From Protula sp. h YS-2021 (lineage: Eukaryota > Annelida > Polychaeta > Sabellida > Serpulidae), in assembly GCA_949752745.1 (NCBI GenBank), contig OX457031.1:21386199-21450198 (forward strand): a DNA stretch of 64,000 bases. Reading direction: 5' to 3'. Made by a program: the position numbers and the translations under genes. Numbering within the stretch: the stretch's first letter is position 1; each line of letters starts with the position of its first letter. The notes below the pieces were generated by a model. That model was given only the letters and a program-made list of their open reading frames with translations. It searched no databases and was not told the origin of the DNA. Shown piece after piece: positions 13,975 through 29,000 of this stretch.

Positions 13975-16900
13975 AAAAACCCAACAGCCTTTTCATTGTT
14001 GCCGTTTACTTTCACGTTTTCTCTGTTTTTTCACTAGTTCCTAATTATAGAGACGCAGTGAATTGTGATTCATAGCGAATTTCACCATTTACTCAGTTTT
14101 TTAACACATCTTTTAATTGCTACCACTTTTTTTCTCCTTTCTCCTGAAGTGATTTCACTATTTACTCATTATTTTCAGATTTTTTTTGTTTTTCCCCTCT
14201 TTTTTTCTTCTGCCTTCTTGTAGGTAGTATGACCACTACTTCCTTTAGAAAACTTGGTTTTGATACCAACTTCAGCACAAGCTTTAAGATTGATTTAATA
14301 CAGTGTACACCAATAACCCTGTTTTTCGCTCCTCCTGTCTGACTACTGCCTTCTTTTTAAAAGGTTCGTCCATAAATCTGTTTATCATTCTGCCTTTTAA
14401 AAGATCCACATCGCAAAGATTTACACTTATCTAACATTAAATCCCATTAATTTTCAAATCGCCGTTATTTCACCGACAAGGACTGTCACCAACTGGTTAC
14501 TTTTAGGCATACATTCTACGACCTCAGCGCCACCTATTTGGAAATTTGGAAGGGAAGGGGGGGGGGGGGGGGGTTGTTGCACATCCCACACCACAGTGTC
14601 CACTCTGGTCATCAAATCATCGTGTGTTGTCATTCTGAAAACCCCATTCCGAATACCAAAAAAGAATATTTTTTAATAAAATTACAATCACAAACGAACG
14701 TTTCGCAGCAACACAGCGATCTCTTGACCTTTCTAAACCACCAAAACCTTATCGGATCTCTTGACAATATTCTCACTGCACGACAGTCAAGTCAAACGCA
14801 AAGTTAACAATTTGTATTATTCTGTTTTAATGGAATACAGAAATGAACCAAAAGAACAGCTCACGGGGGTACATACGCAGACGAGAATCGCGCACGTGTT
14901 TTCCACAATACCTCCCAACTGTGTCTGCTAGCTGCCCATACGACCAGAAATAGATCACTTTTCAAAACCCATTCTGAAGTCTTTCAATTTCAATATTAAC
15001 TTAATACAACACAAAACCTTAAAATTTCTCAACATAAACATGTTTTCATAAACACCAAGGAAAACCAGTACCTTTATAACGCTCTTAGAACTGCAAAAGG
15101 TGAAGATGAACTAAAAATCAAATGTTCTTCCGCTTACATAGCGAAGTCACTCACTAGTATAAAATACACCATACAAACAGAATTTCTGTGATAAACAATT
15201 GAAAAAAAAAATTAATTATCTGATTACATAAACTGCTCTTAAAATAAAGAAATTAACAGGTGATAGTAATATTGTCTGGGCGCCTTATAGGCTTTTTCTG
15301 TATGATGGCAAAGATTACACGGTATGTATGGGTGTAACAGCCTGTCTGACTTGGAAACGAAGAGAACGCATATCCCATCAGTTTCTACACTAGTCCTGTT
15401 AAGATACTGAGGAGTTACTCAGACTGATATGAATCTGTAAAGATGTTCATGGGTCAAATACATTCGCAAAATCATTTTTTTTCAATAATTATTAATTCAA
15501 AGGGAATAAGGAAAGGTAAACAAGTTCAGCTAACTTCTACAATCCCGTGTCATTCGAATACAGAGGATTTACATGAAAATATCACACTTTTGTACACCCA
15601 TTCGCACTTGCATCCCCACCCCAAACAACATTACATATTTTCCAAAATTTGTAACTCCCACTGCAGAAGAGCGTTTCTTCTGTTTCCGAAATCATCTTCA
15701 CGTACCAAATTGTGAATATACAGTGTTATATTTTCTCTTAAAATGAGTTTCTGAATTTTCTCTAAAAATGTTTCTTGCCAAATTATCAATGTTACTACCA
15801 AGTGTATAAATATAAAGAATAAAGTCATAAAGCAAACTCCAAAATAAAGTGTTAAATGATTTCACTTGAAAAGCAATGTCAAAGTTTCTAAAATCATTCT
15901 TGCAACGGCTACAAGTAGGAAAGGGAGATTGCAGGAACATTCTTAAGATTCCGTGTCATCTGCCATTGGTCTTCTGCCCAAAGCCAAAAAAAAAAAAAAA
16001 AAAAAAAAAACACTGTGGCCATTTTTTCAACCCCAATGGGCATTTGTTGTTGTTGTTTTTTTTTTTGGACACAAAAACGATAAATTAAACAATGCTGTTT
16101 ATTTACACAGGCTATTCGTACATATAATTAACCACCTAGCAATGTGCTATATAACAGTCACGTTAAAACTGTTATGACCCTCACCAAGAAAAAGGGTCTC
16201 TCCAAGAAAACTACAAGCAAAATATAAAAACAAACAAAAACAAAAAAAAATAAATAAATAAATAAAAAATAAAACCAAAAAAAAAAGATATGAGATTAGA
16301 AGTCCATTCAATTTTTACTGTATGGTTTTAACCTCTGTATAAACACCAATTAGCAAAGAATGAGCAGGTTTAGTGATATAAATATAAATTACCAAGTAAA
16401 AGTTTTCAAACCAAAGGTCGTGTGCTACAAATTTCTAACTCCAGCAACCGTAGTATCAAAACGTGGCCCAAAAATGAATTTGAGACAATATTAAACCCCC
16501 GGAAGGAGGGGGAACACTTAGTATGAAAAGTGATACCATGCGTGCCCCCCCCCCCCGAAAAAAACGAGGAGAAAGGGGGTTATTTTCATGTTAGGCGCAG
16601 TCCGCGCCGAGTCCCAATTTCCTTTAAAAACGGGGTGATTTTCAATAAAAACTCCGCGTTTCGCACAAAAAGGGTTTTTTTGGGAATTTCCCCCCGCGTT
16701 TGGATAACAACGGTGTGTGTGTGTGTGTGTGTGTGTTTTTTTTTTTTTTAAATCAGCGCTTCGCGTTTACAGGTCGTATTTAAGTCATGAAAAAGCATGG
16801 TAACCAGTTGCTAAGTGGATGCTGCTCTCCCCTCCCTCCGGGGGATAAACCTTTCTTAATCATAGTCTTCTGTTCACGTCGTGAAGGAGAGATGCATGCG

Positions 16901-17003
16901 GTTTTATGTGTCAAGCTTACCAACAGAACATATAGAAATAATTCAGATTTTCCAGCTGATACCGGTACAGTGGGTCTTTCTCTCTTGAAGTGAATTCTTT
17001 TAA

Positions 17004-20145
<3,142 letters not shown>

Positions 20146-20185
20146 CTACTGTAGCCATTCGTTCTCCTCCTCCTTGTATTTCCAG

Positions 20186-20667
20186 CGGACCCTTTCTATC
20201 TGCCTAGGACAGAAAGGGTCATAGTTCCTGCAATAGAAATGGCTATTGGTCACAGTTTTTGAGTCTCTGGATCTTTCGGCGAACGTTCAAGGACACCGAG
20301 GCTCGAACTGGCAGGCCTTTTCTTTAAAAGGACACTGAGAAGTACCCTGACGGATAATTTTCGACCTCAGCGAAACTCACCAACTAGAGTAAAGCGTGGT
20401 TTTGCAACTGTGGATTCACTGTTGTGGGCGATAATGAGGGATTCGATATCGTGATCTCAAGAAAACACATATTTTTCTCAGTAAAAAATTGTTATTTGAC
20501 CATAAAATTTGTGCGCCATAATTTATAATTGGGCCATTTATGTCATGCAGCCTTTCTAAAATAACGCCGTTGGCCCCAGTCGTGCGCCGAGATCTGAAAA
20601 TTGACATCAATGACATCAACTATAACTCTTGCTGTCATAGGAAGACCGCAAGAGTCATCTAGGACTA
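20186..20667 (-). mobile_element. Double-hairpin repeat element, copy A
   Basis: About 480 bp that matches, in reverse complement, the stretch at 52146-52654. One end forms a perfect 10-bp stem, GACCCTTTCT/AGAAAGGGTC. The other forms a 9-bp stem, ACTCTTGCT-side GC..GCAAGAGT (intact as GACTCTTGC/GCAAGAGTC in copy B). The right end falls exactly where the Gypsy reverse-transcriptase frame stops, so this copy interrupts or terminates that element. Relative to copy B, the outermost ~12 bp at the left end are lost. No coding capacity. Class unknown. Confidence 0.7.
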
Positions 20668-21509
20668 GTGTGTGATAGCCTTTATCTTGCTGTCATCTGG
20701 CAAAATACCATTGGGACCAATTTTATGCCCTGCAAAACTTACCTCTGTGTTGAGGAATTCACACTTGCTTGGGTTTAGAGTGATTCCGGCATTTTGTAAC
20801 TTCTCCAAAACCGGAAATAGGGCTTGTTGGTGTCTTTGCTGTCCACCAATATATCGTCAATTTAAATATTGACATGTGGTTGTTGTCCCACAATATCGTG
20901 TATAACCTGGAATACCTCTGACCCACTCAAAATACCAAATGGAAAGCGTTAAAAGCAATATCTTCCAAATGGTGTGATGAATTGTGTTAGCTCCTGCGAT
21001 TCCTCAGCAAGTTTGATCTGATAAAAGGAGCTATTAACGTCAAGTTTTGTGAATATTTTTGCGTCCTGTAACTTAGCGAGTGTTGATTCGACTGTGGGAA
21101 GTTGATATCTAGGACGTATTACGTACTTGTTTAGTTGAGTTAAATCGACGCAAATGCGTACTTCTCCCGTTTTTGGTTTTGGAACCACCACCATCCCAGC
21201 GCACCAAGGTGAAGTCTCGTGTGGTTCGAGACGTCGAATTACCCTCTGCTGTACCATGTCATCTAACGCTGTTTTAACCTTGGGCAACAATGGATGAGCA
21301 ACCCTTCTTGGTGTATTTATTGCAATTGGCTGCGCATCCGGTTCGATTTGTATTTTGTACTCGAAATCTTTTATCATCCCTAATCCTGAAAATAATTTTG
21401 GGAACTTTTCCAGGACATTTTGTTTAAAATCGGATGAAGTTATTGTACTCGCAATGCTGACAAGTTGCAATTTACTGATTGCAGGTTTGCCCAGTAAGGG
21501 TGTCGACAA
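20668..21509 (-). pseudogene. Gypsy reverse transcriptase, N-terminal part
   Basis: The open frame at 20949-21509 carries RT landmarks: the SPWCAGMVVVPKP block, RICVDLTQLNKYV, FTKLDVNSSFYQI and FITPFGRY. After a stop near 20949, homologous sequence continues to 20668 and includes an IDDILV catalytic core preceded by a stop codon and the GHKIGPNGILPDDSKIKAI segment typical of Gypsy RT. The frame then meets the double-hairpin repeat. Nonfunctional. Confidence 0.85.
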
Positions 21510-21548
21510 ATTTTTGACGATATAAAAATTTTCTGAACAGGCCTTGTT

Positions 21549-21860
21549 TTATTTAGTGACACATCGCGCATTGAACCGACCGAGTACTTGAAAGGGCTCA
21601 GAATTTGCACCTATCAGAACCTTTTGTGGGGGTTCCAGGGGAACCTGTTTAGCTACTCGATTGTATAAATCAAAAATGATTACCGATACATCTGCTCCGG
21701 TGTCTATTTTTAACAAAACCGAATGTTGATTTACCGTTACATCTAGCATAAACTTATCGTCATTGTCCTTGATATAAACAGCCCCTAAGAACTGCTGTCC
21801 ACTGCCCTGTACATGGAATGGAACTGGGTCGATGTCCTGAAAGTGGTCTTCATCCCTCAC
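21549..21860 (-). pseudogene. Gypsy aspartic protease region
   Basis: A frame of 103 codons containing VLLKIDTGADVSVI, the D-T-G active-site signature of retropepsins, between the zinc knuckles upstream and RT downstream. In an intact element it would cleave Gag-Pol. Here it is separated from RT by a stop. Confidence 0.8.
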
Positions 21861-21869
21861 TTCGTGAAT

Positions 21870-22662
21870 GCGTTTCTGTTGCTTGGTTCTGCAGACAACA
21901 GCCCAGTGCCCCTTTTTCTTGCAGAAGTTGCACGTAGAATATTTCGCGGGACAATCTTGTTTGGAATGTTTGTTTTTACCACACCAGTGGCATGGCGTTG
22001 TTGTTTTTGTTGTTGATGACGTCTTGGCGCTGCACGCGATTGGTGATTGGTTTTTATTTTACTGGTTTTTGTGTCTTTGAGTCCCTGTGGAATGGTTGTT
22101 TGCGTACCATATTGGCTTGAGCGGGATTGAATGTGTTTAAATGCGCAGACTGTCTTTGGACGGCTTCCCGCGTTCGTGCCTCGTCTATGGCGTCTTGAAG
22201 TTTCAGATCTTTTTCACTCTGCAACTGTTCTGATAACTTTTTGTCTCTGATTCCCGCAACAATGCGATCACGTAACAGTTCTTCTTTCGTGGCGCCATAA
22301 TTACACTTTTCAATCTGGATCCACAAGTCTTTTATGAAGTTGTCTAATGTTTCATCAATGCCTTGACAACGATTGCTAAATTTCACACGTTCAAACACCA
22401 GGTTTTTCTTCCCACTGAAGTGAGATTCAAATCTGTTTTTCACTGTCTGGTACGATTTCATCTCATCACTGGATAACCGAAAACTGGTTAAAATGTCTTC
22501 CGCTTCGATACCCATGCAGTACAGTAGGGTGTTTACTTTTTCTTCATCATCATTTATTTTGGCAGTAGCTAGATACCGCTCAAAACGAGTATGCCATCGG
22601 CCCCACTCCTCTGGCTTCTTGAAATCGAACGTTTGAGGGGCGGGAATTGCGTTTGTTGCCAT
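21870..22662 (-). pseudogene. Gypsy gag with two CCHC zinc knuckles
   Basis: A 202-codon Gag frame (22054-22662) starts MATNAIPAPQTFDF and contains a capsid-like segment with KKPEEWGRWHTRFERYL. Past a stop near 22054, another frame encodes two CX2CX4HX4C knuckles, CHWCGKNKHSKQDC and CNFCKKKGHWAVVC, which bind nucleic acid in intact Gags. This order, Gag then knuckles then protease, is standard for Gypsy. Confidence 0.85.
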
Positions 22663-22739
22663 TTCTTCTGTTTGTGGCGTTGAGTGTACTAAATTTGCAA
22701 GTGAGCTGAATCACTGGTCCTACATATCTTTTTCAGCGT

Positions 22740-22756
22740 GGTCACCGCTGCCACCA
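22740..22756 (-). other. Putative primer-binding site
   Basis: Immediately inside the LTR end, the minus strand reads TGGTGGCAGCGGTGACC. A TGG start directly after the LTR's terminal CA is the usual position and form of a tRNA primer-binding site. I did not assign the tRNA. Confidence 0.65.
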
Positions 22757-22923
22757 TGTTGTGTTATTGAATGATGCGACTATTGAATGATTTATGTTGA
22801 AACCTTTATTTACATCTCAGCCATTCTGGTTATTACGTCACATGGTCACATGACCAGATAGAATATATTCAGTAAACAATACCCAAGGGTGGATAGTTGT
22901 AACACTATCAATAATATTACACA
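22757..22923 (-). repeat. 5' LTR of the Gypsy fragment
   Basis: On the minus strand the segment starts TGTGTAATATT and ends AACACAACA, giving the TG..CA boundaries of an LTR, and contains an AATAAA signal (plus-strand tttatt near 22805). It lies next to the primer-binding site. It is short for a Gypsy LTR. The partner 3' LTR was not found. Confidence 0.7.
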
Positions 22924-22967
22924 GCGGACCCTTTCTATCATTGATTATTTTTTTTATCATATTACAG

Positions 22968-23058
22968 CGCAGACGGAAAACCGTTGTCCAAGAAAGCACT
23001 CAAGAAAATGGACAAGAAAGCGGAGAAATCTGCCAAGAAGGCGGCCTATAAAGACAAG
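22968..23058 (+). CDS. DARS1: DARS1 exon: Lys-rich N-terminal extension
   Basis: Acceptor atattacag, donor aaggtaaac. It begins with the last base of a split codon and encodes [20 protein letters not shown] and further basic residues. A basic, helical tRNA-binding extension is known in non-bacterial AspRS and LysRS. It is not the first coding exon, since no ATG precedes the split codon. Confidence 0.85.
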
Positions 23059-25970
23059 GTAAACATAAAGCGCAGTGGCCCGTTAATTGCGTGAGACAGT
23101 ACAATGTTAGCGGGTGGATATTTTTGTGGCGAGTTATAATCAGGGACTTGACTTTTTTTTTTGCTGTATTTAAGGGATGGAGGAAATAAGTGTTGACTTT
23201 TTGCGATTTGGAATAAGACGCGTATATAAGTCTGACTGTTCTCTGTCAGGCAGATAGTAAGGATTCCTGCTTGGTCCTAATATATGTCTTTTTAAATATT
23301 TCAGTTCGCTTTCAGAATAAAGCTTTTGAAGCATTGAAAAATATGGCTTTACTACCAGCTCCAATGTATTGTTTGAAACCAAAATTGCGTCATGTTGGGT
23401 ATCGAAAAAATGTCAAACCCAGAAGCCGAAATAACCGGATAAAATAGAGAGGCTAACACTATACAACTGTAAATGGTCAGTGACATATTTGAGCTCAGAC
23501 ATATTGGAAACAAAACTGGGTTCTAGAACAAATGACCAGTGTGGTAGGATAAGTTTATCGTATGTGATTGGGTGTTTGTCAAGTGGTTTACGACAATGTG
23601 GTAGTTTGTCAACACAGTCTGGTCGTTAGTGACAATAAAACAGTGAGAAATCTAGAGTGATTACTATGTTATGAATATATGGTACATAATGGATCATTGC
23701 TGGATCTTTTCACAAGAGATCTGTGACCGCATTAAATCGCTTGAAAGACTTGCGTGTGGCTGTTTCGTTTTGTGCTTGATTACGTCATTCTTCATGCAGG
23801 GTGAAGAAGCGAGTGAGGAGAGCAGTACTGACAGTGGTGTTGATGTCTCGTCGGGTTGCTATGGAGACTACCCACTTATCCAGTCTCGAGACAAACCAGA
23901 CATGCGCTTTCACGACCTCAGCGAGCTGGGCGTAGGGGAGGATGGAAGCACTGTGTGGGTGCGTGCCCGAATGCACACAGGCAGACTGAAAGGTAACCAA
24001 GTATGCCAAAGCCATTTGAATTCCACTGGCCAAGTGTCAGTTATGAACATTCTTAGAACTTATTGTTGATAATACCTATAATGACAGAATGAATGTGTTT
24101 TGGACTATTTTAAATAGCTTCTTGTATGAAAGAGTCTTGTTTACCTTTACAATGTTAAAGATGTCTCGAGAGATTTTGTCGTCGCTAGTTTTGCTATAAA
24201 AGTTACGCAAGTGACAGACTGAACCACGGCTACTTTCATACTGACCGACAACAAAACAACCGCAATCGCAATTTTTATGCACAGCCATTCATTTTTTACA
24301 AGATTGGTTTCTGCAATTGGTTTGTCCTAAATAGCACTCCTTCGTATATTTAGGGAAGCAGTGTTTCTTTGTATTGAGGCAGCAACATTTTACCATGCAA
24401 GCACTACTGTCAGTGGGCGAGAAAACCAGTAAAGCAATGCTCAAGTTCATAGGAGAGTAAGTAGTCACGGCAACTGTGCTGGTTAGAACAATTTTATCCA
24501 AGTATTTGGAGGTATAATAGAATTCCTTCTGAGGAAGTGTGTCAGTACAGTTACGTTTGCAATGTTCCCTGAAGCTGAACCCTCAATGTGATTACTCTAG
24601 CGATTTAGTATCCCCTATTTTTGTGGGTTTAAACTGGTGTCGTGGATCAGTTGTGGCAAGGCTGAGTTTGTTCGTGAAGCGTTTTAACACTGCATAACAA
24701 TGCCCTCTCTTCGTTTATACGCTTTTTAGTATAGAGAAGGAGTCTATAGTTGATGTACAAGGAGTGGTGAAGAAAGCCATGGTCGAAGTGTCCAGTTGTT
24801 CGCAGCAAGATGTGGAACTGCACGTCACACAGGTATAAAAAATAGACCCTAAGTCGATACACAATAGATACCCATGTCGATAAATGCACTCATCGCTACG
24901 TGGCCCTAAGCGCCTCTACGAAAGCTGAGAATCGGAGAATGGGGCCTGTAACTCGACTTACTAAAATACTAGAAGTAAAATTAGTCACAGTTTAATACGA
25001 GTCGATCTAGTAAAAAATAATATTTTGATGTATTATACCCAACTTCTGTTTGCAGGTGTGGGTGGTTAGCCGGTCAGAGCCGCGGCTGCCGTTGCTCATA
25101 GAAGACGCGTCACGTGCCGCTGACGAGACGGCCGAGGTGAGCTCGCTATACGTCACGCGTGACGTCATCGGGGTCGCTCGTCTCGTGCATCCCCGGGATT
25201 GTCCTAAAGGGCGCATTGCACATTGCAACTTTCCTTGGGCCAACTCGGAATCTCACATAAGCTCATTTGTCTGCTATTTAAAAACAAAAGCTTTCTGCGA
25301 TGAGTCAGGGTTTATTTTGTCCAATGCCTTTGTATTTATATAAACAACTTCTGAAGAATGGGCGGCTTTGAGTGCAACCCATTAATAGTGAAATACATAG
25401 GATTGAACCCAGAAGCTTTAATCATAGATAATGTGAATTGTGCAATGTTCCCAGAGAGTTCAATATTTTTCAAGTGAAAGCATGGTATAAATGGTTGTCC
25501 AGGAGGCATGCAGAAGCAGTGAAAAAATATGATAAACAACCACGTGACACTGTTTTTGTCAATACAGCTCTCTACAGTTAACCAAGATGTGCGACTCGAC
25601 AACAGAATTCTCGACCTGAGGACGTCGACCAATCAGGCCATTTTCCGTGTGGAGGCGGGTGTCTGTAGACTATTCAGGGACCATCTAACCAAAATGGCTT
25701 TGTTGAAATACATACACCAAAAATAATCTCAGGTTTGCATGACATTTTTGTTTTTGTTGCTCACTATGGGGTTCCTTCATTTCAGTTGGTGAGGGCATAA
25801 GCATAGCTGACCTTAGGCTTTAAAAAAACTAGATTCCATTACAGTCTTTTTCTTTCATATCTTCACAAAGTTTCTCCGCACTATATTTAGATATTCCTTT
25901 TGACCCAAGGGAAATTCCTTTGACAGATGGATCAGAATACGTAATAACTGATAGTATGACTGAGAGCGGT

Positions 25971-26004
<34 letters not shown>

Positions 26005-29000
26005 CCCAGTAAATACTGCAGCGTCGCAAAGATCGGCCGGCGAAAATGAAATCGATTTTTTTGTGATCCGAAGATGTTTCCTGAACAATTATTCCAACGT
26101 TGGATCTTTGAAGTAGTTCAAGAGCGACTGTGTCGGTGTGCAGAGTAGTTTTAAATAAAAAAGAATACGTGTGGAACATGGTTTTGATTTTGTTGCAGCT
26201 GCGTCGGAGGGCGGGGCTAACGTCTTTGAAGTGTCATACTTCAAGCGTCATGCGTATCTTGCTCAATCTCCTCAGCTTTACAAGCAGATGGCCATCGCGG
26301 CTGACTTCGACAAGGTAACGACTCCCTTTACGTCCCAATGAGTTCCGGACGGGACTATTTAGATTGTTGGGGGGGGGGGGGGTGAGGGGGTCTTACACTG
26401 CCTTCACGCCCATTAGAGAGCGAGGTGATTTAGGTGGGTGGGAGAACGGAGGGGATGGGACCACCTGTATGTTCTGGTGATAAAAAAGCGAGATGATTTG
26501 AGTTGGAGAGTGTGTGGGAGTTGATTTTCGGGTGTTCAGGGGACTTTTTGTATTGATTCGCTCGATGTCAAGAATCTAGTAAAATTACTAGGTCTTTGGA
26601 CATTTCGGTACCAAACAGACTCGGCAGCAGCAAATTCGGTACCATGCTTTACAATGTCGGCATAAATTTTCATACAATTTCGGCACCACGCTTTACAAAT
26701 TCGGCACCATTTTCCCGAGTTTGTTGCCGAGTTTGTGAACAAAAATGGTGCCGACTGGTCCAAAAGGTGCCGAGATTTTTTGTTGCCGAATTTGACAGGT
26801 GCCGAAATGCCCAAACCCCAAATTACTAACCCTGAAATGATCAGTTAGTATAACATCAGTTGTGCTGATAGCTTGTGCGTGTTTTAACCACACTAAATAA
26901 CAGAAGCTGTACATGATTCAGGTGTACCACCGCCAGTCGATGAGTCACTGCAGTGTGGTTTTATTACGCAGGTGTTCTCAGTAGGCGCTGTGTTTAGGGC
27001 AGAGGATTCCAACACCCACAGGCATCTGACCGAGTTTGTTGGCCTTGACCTTGAGATGGCCTTCAAATTCCACTACCATGAGGTCATCAAGGTCATAGGA
27101 GACATGTTTGTCAGTATCTTTAAAGGACTGCAGGAGCAGTGAGTATTGGCACCTGGTTACTGTTCATTGTGTATTGTTTGTTAGTAGATGAGCAGTGAGC
27201 TCGAATCCACCAAGCGTGGTATGTTAGTGCATATGCACTAAGCTGGTGCCGCCTTGCGATGACTGTCATACAAATGCACTGAGCCAGAGTCACCCTGCAA
27301 TCCTTATTGTGTGCTTGCGCATCTTTATATTTTATATTTATCACTTTAGAAAGAAAAACCGATCTTCAACAGAGGACTAGAAGGATTCAGTTTGTTTCAT
27401 TTTTTCGTGCATTGAACTGGGCTTATCACTTGGTTTGTTACTACTGTACAACACAAATTATTTGGGTAGCTACTGCTGTTCCTAAACGTTTTCTTGAGCA
27501 GTTGAGGGTCAGTTAATGCAAGTGTTAAAAGTAGAAAAGTTTTCTATCAACAGGTATGTAGAAGAAATCCAGACGGTGAATAAACAGTATCCACACGAGC
27601 CATTTAAGTTCCTGGAACCAAGGTCAGTCACGCTTGCGTCAAACTACAAAAGTCCAGCGTTTGAAAAATCGGATGTCTACTCGTGAAGTTTGGATTTCTC
27701 ATAATTTCTGTTGATAAAATTCCGAGTTTTTTTTCAGGCTTCTGTTTTATGACGATTTATTTTAGCTTTTCGTGTGGTGGAAATGTGATTTATTATAAAG
27801 TGAAGTTTGCATTGAGTGGAATTTCTTGAGGTAACTGATGTAGTCTGCTGGAGAGTATTGTGCGAGTTATTGACCTGTGCACACTGTGTGGTTACAGTTT
27901 GGTGCTGACGTACCCGGAGGCTGTGAAAATGCTGCGTAACAATGGCGTGGAGATGGGGGACGAAGATGACCTGTCCACGCCGTCGGAAAAGCTCCTTGGC
28001 AGACTCGTCAAAGCGAAAGTACGCCTGCACCGCGTTCAGCGCTTTATTTTTTCATGAGACATTGTAGTGCCCTGTGATGGTTTTTGCAATTGTGAAAAAA
28101 AAGAAAAAAAATAAACAAAAAATACGAGACACAATACCAGGAGAGACATAATTGCACTAATTTTAAAATCCATCAGTCAAAAAGTTATGGACACAGTCAT
28201 TGGAATGAAAATTGAAATAGATACAATATGTATGACATATTAGTGGAATATATATATATTAAGAATCTTAAGTAAAAACTTAAGATATAAAATTAATGTT
28301 GAATGTCGCAAAAGAGAAAAGTTGAAAACAAGCGAAAAACATGTGCAAAATGTCATTGAATAAAATGCGTCTTGTTTTTGTGTTGAGCAGTATGACACTG
28401 ATTTCTTCATACTGGACAAGTATCCGCTGGCGGTGAGGCCCTTCTACACAATGCCGGATCCCAATAATCCCGTAAGTCTTTCAATGTAAAAGAAAAAAAT
28501 AGAATGCTGATATTTGATTCTTTTGGGACACTACAAATGACACGGATAATACTTGAGTTGTATGGTGCTGTTGTATAGGTTTGTTGTCTCTGTGAATACA
28601 AAATACGTTATTCAACGCCAAAGGGCCCATTGATCTTTTGATCCGTCTTTAAAGAAACGCATAACGGTGGGAAATTACATGAGGAAGGTGTTGGCACCCT
28701 GCAGTTCTTTTCTTTATGTTTGTTCAGTAATTAATGAACTGAGGCAGTTGGTTAGCTAGTTAGTTAGTTAGTAAGAAGTTAGAATGTTCTTACGGAACGT
28801 ATTAAAAATGTGTCGTATTTAGCAAGTTAGGTAAAGTTCATTGTTCGGTGTGGGTCTTCGTTTCATACCCTCTTGTGTGGTTTCAGAAATGGAGCAACTC
28901 CTACGACATGTTTATGCGCGGTGAGGAGATCTTGTCGGGCGCGCAGAGAATCCACGTGCCGACTCTACTGGAGGAGCGGGCCAGGCATCACGGCATCAGT

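Larger units (their letters stand above)
4840..17003. other. Non-coding stretch with low-complexity tracts
   Basis: No gene recognised over about 12 kb. It contains poly-C at 5592-5607 and 9630-9642, poly-G at 10408-10419 and 14557-14573, poly-C at 16545-16556, many T or A runs, a 9-bp minisatellite of gagtacttt at about 7775-7809, a (GT)n run near 16712-16735 and two small inverted repeats (8190-8311 and about 10816-10968). A few short open frames exist, but none shows family motifs. Confidence 0.5.
20668..22923 (-). mobile_element. Truncated, decayed Ty3/Gypsy LTR retrotransposon
   Basis: In minus-strand order it has a 167-bp LTR-like segment, a primer-binding-site-like sequence, gag, zinc knuckles, an aspartic protease and the first part of reverse transcriptase. 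RNase H, integrase and the 3' LTR are absent. The pol frame ends abruptly at the double-hairpin element. A stop codon stands where the Tyr of the catalytic Y-x-D-D motif is expected. It lies upstream of the first DARS1 exon found, probably inside a DARS1 intron, in antisense. It is a dead fragment of an invertebrate Ty3/Gypsy (Metaviridae-type) element. Confidence 0.85.
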
